Shown piece after piece: positions 14,490 to 17,933 of a DNA stretch of 17,933 nt; the first letter of the stretch is position 1, and each line of letters opens with the position of its first letter. The stretch is from JBBKWQ01 sp037969115 (GTDB taxonomy: Bacteria > Actinomycetota > Acidimicrobiia > Acidimicrobiales > Ilumatobacteraceae): assembly GCA_037969115.1 (NCBI GenBank), contig JBBKWQ010000030.1:1-17933 (forward strand), given 5' to 3'. The notes under the pieces were generated by a model. That model saw only the letters and a list, made by a program, of their open reading frames with translations. It was not told the origin of the DNA and ran no database searches. Made by a program: the position numbers and the translations under genes.

Positions 14490-14519
14490 CGAGACCACGA
14501 TGTACGACGAGATGACGCG

Positions 14520-15527
14520 ATGAAACCGCTTCGCCTCAACCGGCTGGGCCGGCGATTCATGTGGGCGTCGTTGGGCGTGCTGGCCGTGGCACTCACGACG
14601 ATCGTCGTCGCAGCGCAGCAGATGTTCATCAGCGACCACGACCTGGGCATGCTCATGTGGGTGCTCGTGCCGGCCACGATTGCAGCCGCCGTGGTGGCCT
14701 ATCTCGTTTCGACGCCGGTCGCACGTGATGCGAACAAGATCTGCGATGCCGCGATGCGGGTGGCCGACGGCGACCTCACCGCTCGCAGCGGCGTGATCCG
14801 CAACGATGAGCTGGGCGACGCAGCCGCCATGTTCGATGTGATGGTCGAGCGGCTCCAGGCGGTCGAGCGGGAACGCACACTCATGTTGTCGGCGGTGTCG
14901 CACGATCTACGAACGCCGCTCGCGGCGCTCATGGCCGCGGTGGAGGCAATCCGTGATGGCGTCGCCGAAGATCCCGACCAGTACCTCAACGGCATGGAGC
15001 GCCAGGTGCGAGCACTGTCCTCGCTCGTCGACGATCTGCAACTGCACAGCCGAATTGCGAGTGGCACGCTGGAAATGCGACGGAGTCGGGTCGATCTCAC
15101 CGAGTTGGCCGACGAGGCCGTCGAGATCCTGTATCCACTCGCGTCTCGAACGAATGTGAAGCTGCTGCTCGAGGCTCGCCAGCGCATCACCGTGAACGGC
15201 GACCCGGCACAGCTGTCGCGGGTGATCCGCAACCTGCTCGACAACGCGATCCGTCATGCCCCGCCCGACTCCGTCGTGCTCATCCAGGTGTCGGGCGAAG
15301 GCAGCATTGCCGTGCTCAAGGTCATCGACCAGGGCGACGGGTTCCCGCCCGGCTTCGCCGCCAAGGCGTTCGAGCCGTTCACCCGTGGAGACGAGGCCCG
15401 CGATGTCAGTACCGGCACCGCCGGGTTGGGTCTGGCCATCGCGCAGGGCATCATCACGGCCCACAGCGGCTCGGTCGGTGTGCTCGACGGCCCGGGTGGT
15501 GTGGTCGAGATTCGACTGCCGCTCTAA
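14520..15527 (+). CDS. Membrane sensor histidine kinase with HAMP domain
   Basis: This 335-residue histidine kinase pairs with the response regulator directly upstream. Two transmembrane helices (about 13-33 and 44-64) are separated by only about ten residues, so there is no real extracytoplasmic sensor domain. A HAMP segment (about 66-118) leads to the HisKA dimerisation helix with the phosphoacceptor His128 in SAVSHDLRTPLAAL. The HATPase_c domain has the N box NLLDNAIRHAP (238-248), the G1 box DQGDGFP (270-276) and the G2 box GTAGLGLAIAQG (299-310). The signal is probably sensed in the membrane, through HAMP, or via a partner protein. Specific function cannot be assigned. The ATG at 14520 gives a normal N-terminus although the ribosome site is weak. 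Confidence 0.93.
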   Translation: MKPLRLNRLGRRFMWASLGVLAVALTTIVVAAQQMFISDHDLGMLMWVLVPATIAAAVVAYLVSTPVARDANKICDAAMRVADGDLTARSGVIRNDELGDAAAMFDVMVERLQAVERERTLMLSAVSHDLRTPLAALMAAVEAIRDGVAEDPDQYLNGMERQVRALSSLVDDLQLHSRIASGTLEMRRSRVDLTELADEAVEILYPLASRTNVKLLLEARQRITVNGDPAQLSRVIRNLLDNAIRHAPPDSVVLIQVSGEGSIAVLKVIDQGDGFPPGFAAKAFEPFTRGDEARDVSTGTAGLGLAIAQGIITAHSGSVGVLDGPGGVVEIRLPL

Positions 15528-15595
15528 GGGTTCGAGTGGTCGTCCGTGCGGCCGGGCTGGCGATTTTCGAGTCTTTTCGTACACTGGAGGTTCTG

Positions 15596-16579
15596 ATGCG
15601 CACCATGACGAATCCACCCACCACGCTGCCGCAGGCGAACGACCCGTGCTGGTGCGGGAGTGGGCGTAAGTACAAGCGCTGTCACAAGAAGTTCGAGGGC
15701 CGGGTCATGCCTGGCGACGTCACGCCGATGCGCGATGTCCCCGACCACATCGAGCGTCCTCCGTACGCCGATACCGGCAAAGTCGTGCCATGGGATGAAG
15801 ATCGCATCAAGACGCCAGACATCATCGAGCGGATGCGACACGCCGGCAAGGTCGCAGCCGAGATCCTTCGTCTCACCGGCGAGTTCCTCGAGCCCGGGCG
15901 CACCACCGAGGAAGTCGACGCGTATGCGCATCAGCTCTACATCGAGCGCAACTCGTATCCGAGCACTCTGAACTACCACGGTTACCCGAAGGCGTTGTGC
16001 GCCTCGGCCAACGAAGTCATCTGTCACGGCATCCCCGACTCGAGGGTGATGCTCGACGGCGACATCATGAACATCGACATCACTGCGTACGTCGGCGGCG
16101 TGCACGGCGACACGAATGCAACGTTCTTCGTCGGCGATGTCGACCCCGCGAGCCGTGAGCTCGTGCGCGTCACGGAGGAATGTATGTGGCGCGGAATCGA
16201 AGCCGTCAAACCTGACCGCCCCATCAGCGACGTCGGTCGAGCGATCGAACAGCACGCCAAGCAGCATCGTTACGGCGTGGTGAAGGCGTTCGTGGGTCAT
16301 GGCATCGGCCAGCAGTTCCACTCCGACATTCAGGTGCTGCACTACTACGACTCCCGCAACTCGATGATCATGCGACCTGGTATGACGTTCACGATCGAGC
16401 CGATGATCACGATCGGCGCCTGGCAGCACCGCATGTGGGACGACGACTGGACAGCGGTCACCAGCGACGGCAAGCGCACCGCCCAGTACGAACACACGGT
16501 GCTCGTGACCGACGACGGTGTCGACGTGCTCACGGGCGGCGATGGAGCCGCGTCGCCACGCGCTCCCTGGAACCGCTGA
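15596..16579 (+). CDS. map: Type I methionine aminopeptidase with N-terminal SEC-C zinc motif
   Basis: This 327-residue enzyme removes the initiator methionine from nascent proteins. Residues 18-30 contain a SEC-C-type zinc motif, CWC then C-H (Cys18, Cys20, Cys29, His30), a known N-terminal extension in some bacterial type I enzymes that is thought to aid ribosome association. The pita-bread catalytic domain carries all five metal ligands: Asp161 (MNIDIT), Asp172 (HGDTNATF), His235 (GHGIG), Glu268 (FTIEPM) and Glu299 (QYEHT), plus the substrate-contacting His144 in VICHGIP. The start ATG at 15596 has GGAGG at 15586-15590, five bases upstream; the longer frame from 15536 lacks such a site. 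The C-terminal Pro/Ala tail is short and unremarkable. Confidence 0.95.
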   Translation: MRTMTNPPTTLPQANDPCWCGSGRKYKRCHKKFEGRVMPGDVTPMRDVPDHIERPPYADTGKVVPWDEDRIKTPDIIERMRHAGKVAAEILRLTGEFLEPGRTTEEVDAYAHQLYIERNSYPSTLNYHGYPKALCASANEVICHGIPDSRVMLDGDIMNIDITAYVGGVHGDTNATFFVGDVDPASRELVRVTEECMWRGIEAVKPDRPISDVGRAIEQHAKQHRYGVVKAFVGHGIGQQFHSDIQVLHYYDSRNSMIMRPGMTFTIEPMITIGAWQHRMWDDDWTAVTSDGKRTAQYEHTVLVTDDGVDVLTGGDGAASPRAPWNR

Positions 16580-16715
16580 CGAGAGCCTTCGAGCGAATGT
16601 TCCGGACATTGCGGTCTGTCTGGGAACTCGACGTCGTTTCGCGACGACCAGGACTCGGACAACGTTGCCGTGCCAACGCGCGCTCGACGACTCAGACCCC
16701 CCTCAAGGAGACATC
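16580..16715 (+). other. Gap between map and the PCu(A)C gene
   Basis: These 136 bases hold no recognisable gene. A small hairpin (CGTCG-TTTCG-CGACG, 16632-16646) is present but short and without a T-run, so it is not a convincing terminator. A promoter for the copper-chaperone pair is expected here given the change of function, but no clear -35/-10 pair stands out. The ribosome site AAGGAG for the next gene lies at 16705-16710. Confidence 0.3.
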
Positions 16716-17252
16716 GTGAACCTCAAGAAGACTGCGATCATCGCTGCGTCGGCTGCTCTGGCCCTCGGCGCGTGCGGGAGCGACGGCGACGCGGGCGTGT
16801 CGATCTCCGACAGCTGGGCTCGAACCTCGGCTGCCGGTCAGACCAACGGCGCCGTGTACTTCGACATCGAGAGCGCGGACGGCGACGAACTCGTCGGCGC
16901 GTCGGTTCCGGCGTCGGTCGCGGCCGAGGCACAGATCCATGAGGTCGTGATGGCCGACATGGCCGGTGAGATGACCGAGGACACCATGGCGGAGATGACC
17001 GAGGACACCATGGCCGATGGCGAGTTGGCGGGAGAGACGGACGATCAGATGGGTGAGATGACGATGCAGGAGATCTCCTCGTTGGTGCTCCCCGCCGGTG
17101 AAACCGTGGCGTTCGAGCCCGGTGGTTATCACGTCATGTTGTTCGGGCTCGTCGATCCACTCTCGGCCGGTGACGAGATCGAGGTCACCCTCGACTTCGG
17201 CACAGCCGACGATCAGGTCATCACTGTCACGGTCAGCGACGAAGCGCCGTGA
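16716..17252 (+). CDS. PCu(A)C-type copper chaperone lipoprotein with Met-rich insert
   Basis: This 178-residue secreted lipoprotein has a lipobox ALGAC with Cys20. The PCu(A)C fold is recognisable from SDSWARTSAAGQTNGAVYFDI (about 31-51), VAAEAQIHEVVM (69-79), MTMQEISSLVLPAGETVAFEPGGYHVMLFGL (from Met115) and the closing beta strand. The family binds Cu(I) through a His/Met set and delivers it to the CuA site of subunit II; here the likely ligands are His75, one of Met112, Met115 or Met117, His139 and Met141. Between His75 and the second ligand lies an unusual acidic, methionine-rich insert (about 80-114) built partly from an eight-residue duplication. The GTG start has AAGGAG five bases upstream. 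The stop overlaps the next gene by 4 bases. Assignment of the partner oxidase is inferred from proximity. Confidence 0.87.
   Translation: MNLKKTAIIAASAALALGACGSDGDAGVSISDSWARTSAAGQTNGAVYFDIESADGDELVGASVPASVAAEAQIHEVVMADMAGEMTEDTMAEMTEDTMADGELAGETDDQMGEMTMQEISSLVLPAGETVAFEPGGYHVMLFGLVDPLSAGDEIEVTLDFGTADDQVITVTVSDEAP
16968..17015 (+). repeat. 24-base tandem duplication within the PCu(A)C gene
   Basis: Two back-to-back 24-base units (16968-16991 and 16992-17015) differ only in the last base. They encode EMTEDTMA twice, in frame, within the Met-rich insert of the copper chaperone. The near-identity at DNA level suggests a recent or conversion-maintained duplication. Confidence 0.9.
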
Positions 17253-17770
17253 CCGTCCGTCGAGCGACAGGATCCGCACTCGGCATCTTGTCGCTCGTCG
17301 TCTTCGGCCTCGGGTGTGGCGGCAGCGGCGACCCGGCCGGCACGGCATTGCCCTCGATCGACATCGTGCCGCTCTACGAGGAGCCGCCACTCCAGCTCGA
17401 CGAGCTCGAAGGACCGGCCGTCGTGAACCTGTGGGCTACCTACTGCGCCCCGTGCCGCCGCGAGATCCCCGATTTCGAGGCGGTTCATCAGGAGGTCGAT
17501 GGTGAGGTCCGTTTCATCGGCGTGAACATCGGCGACGACGAGGACGACGCCCGCGCTTACCTGGGCAAGATCGACGTCTCGTACGACCAATACCTCGATT
17601 ACGACTCCGAGGTGCTCAACGCGCTCGAGACGGCGACGCTGCCTGTCACGGTCGTCATCGATGCCGACGGAACCATCACCGAGCGCCACATCGGACCGAT
17701 GGATCAGGCCGACCTGCGCGACGCGATCAGCCGGGCGTCGACACCGGTACCGGTCGACGCATCAAACTGA
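17249..17770 (+). CDS. TlpA/ResA-like thioredoxin-fold lipoprotein
   Basis: This 173-residue secreted thiol-disulfide protein has a lipoprotein signal ending GLGC (Cys23). The thioredoxin active site is WATYCAPCRREIPDF, with Cys66 and Cys69, and the conserved cis-proline is Pro132 in ATLPVTVVID. The IGVNIGDDEDDARAYL segment is the usual insertion of TlpA/ResA proteins. Such proteins reduce disulfides outside the membrane, either the CXXCH cysteines of apocytochrome c or the CuA cysteines of subunit II. Both substrates exist in the CtaC of this window, so the exact role is open. The GTG start overlaps the stop of the PCu(A)C gene (GTGA), pointing to a coupled copper/thiol maturation pair. Its end overlaps the convergent gene by 44 bases. 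Confidence 0.9.
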   Translation: MTVRRATGSALGILSLVVFGLGCGGSGDPAGTALPSIDIVPLYEEPPLQLDELEGPAVVNLWATYCAPCRREIPDFEAVHQEVDGEVRFIGVNIGDDEDDARAYLGKIDVSYDQYLDYDSEVLNALETATLPVTVVIDADGTITERHIGPMDQADLRDAISRASTPVPVDASN

Positions 17771-17933
17771 CAACTGCGTAGATCGCTCCGGCGAGCCCGG
17801 CCGTGAGTGCTGCGCCCGAAACGATCCGGTCGACCCAGAAGGGCAGATCGGTCGGCAGGATCACTCGGGTCAGTCCCGTGCGACGCTGCCATGCCCACGT
17901 CACCAGTTCGAACGAAGCGACACCGACGAGCGC
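17727..17933 (-). CDS. C-terminal part of an unidentified membrane protein (truncated by window edge)
   Basis: An open minus-strand frame enters from the window edge and ends at a TGA at 17729-17727. The visible 68 residues include a possible membrane stretch at the very start (ALVGVASFELVTWAW), an amphipathic loop (RVILPTDLPFWVDRI), a clear hydrophobic helix (VSGAALTAGLAGAIYAVVSLM) and a short RRP-containing tail. This looks like the last helices of a polytopic or small membrane protein. I do not recognise the family. It converges with, and overlaps, the TlpA-like gene by 44 bases. It is called from the sustained open frame and membrane character only. Confidence 0.5.
   Translation of the reverse strand, partial: ALVGVASFELVTWAWQRRTGLTRVILPTDLPFWVDRIVSGAALTAGLAGAIYAVVSLMRRPVPVSTPG

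Noticed and set aside
15557..15585. Possible promoter before map (CTGGCG, then TACACT at 15580-15585)
   Set aside because: The implied transcription start at about 15592 would exclude the good GGAGG ribosome site at 15586-15590 from the mRNA, so the two signals contradict each other; the -35 is also poor.
16632..16646. Small hairpin CGTCG-TTTCG-CGACG as a terminator after map
   Set aside because: The stem is only five pairs and is not followed by a T-run; such stems are frequent by chance in GC-rich DNA.
16968..17015. The 24-base repeat as a CRISPR-like or mobile repeat
   Set aside because: There are only two adjacent copies, no spacer, and both are in frame inside a coding sequence.

Overview
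This window looks like chromosomal DNA from a high-GC actinobacterium. The combination of a ClpS/DUF2017 pair, a caa3-type cytochrome c oxidase with CtaG, a methionine aminopeptidase with an N-terminal SEC-C zinc motif and frequent GTG starts is most reminiscent of the class Acidimicrobiia (for example Ilumatobacter-like marine lineages). That placement is inference from gene content, since no rRNA or other phylogenetic marker is present. Coding density is very high. The largest non-coding gaps are 2837-3007, 13670-13778 and 16580-16715, so no stretch over 300 bases lacks a gene. I saw no tRNA, rRNA, CRISPR array, insertion sequence or phage gene.

Layout. (1) 82-924: DegV-family fatty-acid-binding protein. 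(2) 964-1807, minus strand: clpS followed by a DUF2017 gene, divergent from ctaB. (3) 1901-11654, plus strand: a long respiratory cluster. It starts with ctaB (heme O synthase). It continues with three unusual genes: a CtaD-like protein with every heme and copper ligand replaced, a CtaE-like protein lacking the family's conserved His/Glu positions, and a membrane protein with a CtaF-like N-terminus and a cupredoxin-like C-terminus. The ordinary oxidase genes follow: ctaC with a fused cytochrome c domain, ctaD, ctaE, a small subunit IV gene and ctaG. (4) 11703-13669: serS and pdxH, which overlap by one base. (5) 13779-15527: an OmpR-type response regulator and its histidine kinase. (6) 15596-16579: map with a SEC-C motif. 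(7) 16716-17770: a PCu(A)C copper-chaperone lipoprotein and a TlpA-like thioredoxin lipoprotein, both plausible CuA/CuB maturation factors for the oxidase. (8) 17727-17933, minus strand: the C-terminal end of an unidentified membrane protein, cut by the window edge.

How the genes fit together. CtaB makes heme O, and heme A synthase CtaA is not in the window. CtaC, CtaD, CtaE and subunit IV form a caa3 oxidase in which electrons pass from the fused c heme through CuA to heme a and the heme a3/CuB centre. CtaG, PCu(A)C and the TlpA protein would serve copper insertion.

The most striking element is the three-gene module at 3008-6367. It mirrors subunits I, III and IV (plus a cupredoxin) of the oxidase next to it. 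It overlaps by 4 bases internally and again with ctaC, yet its subunit I cannot hold the usual metals. I call it a 'shadow oxidase' and regard it as the best candidate here for an undescribed system.
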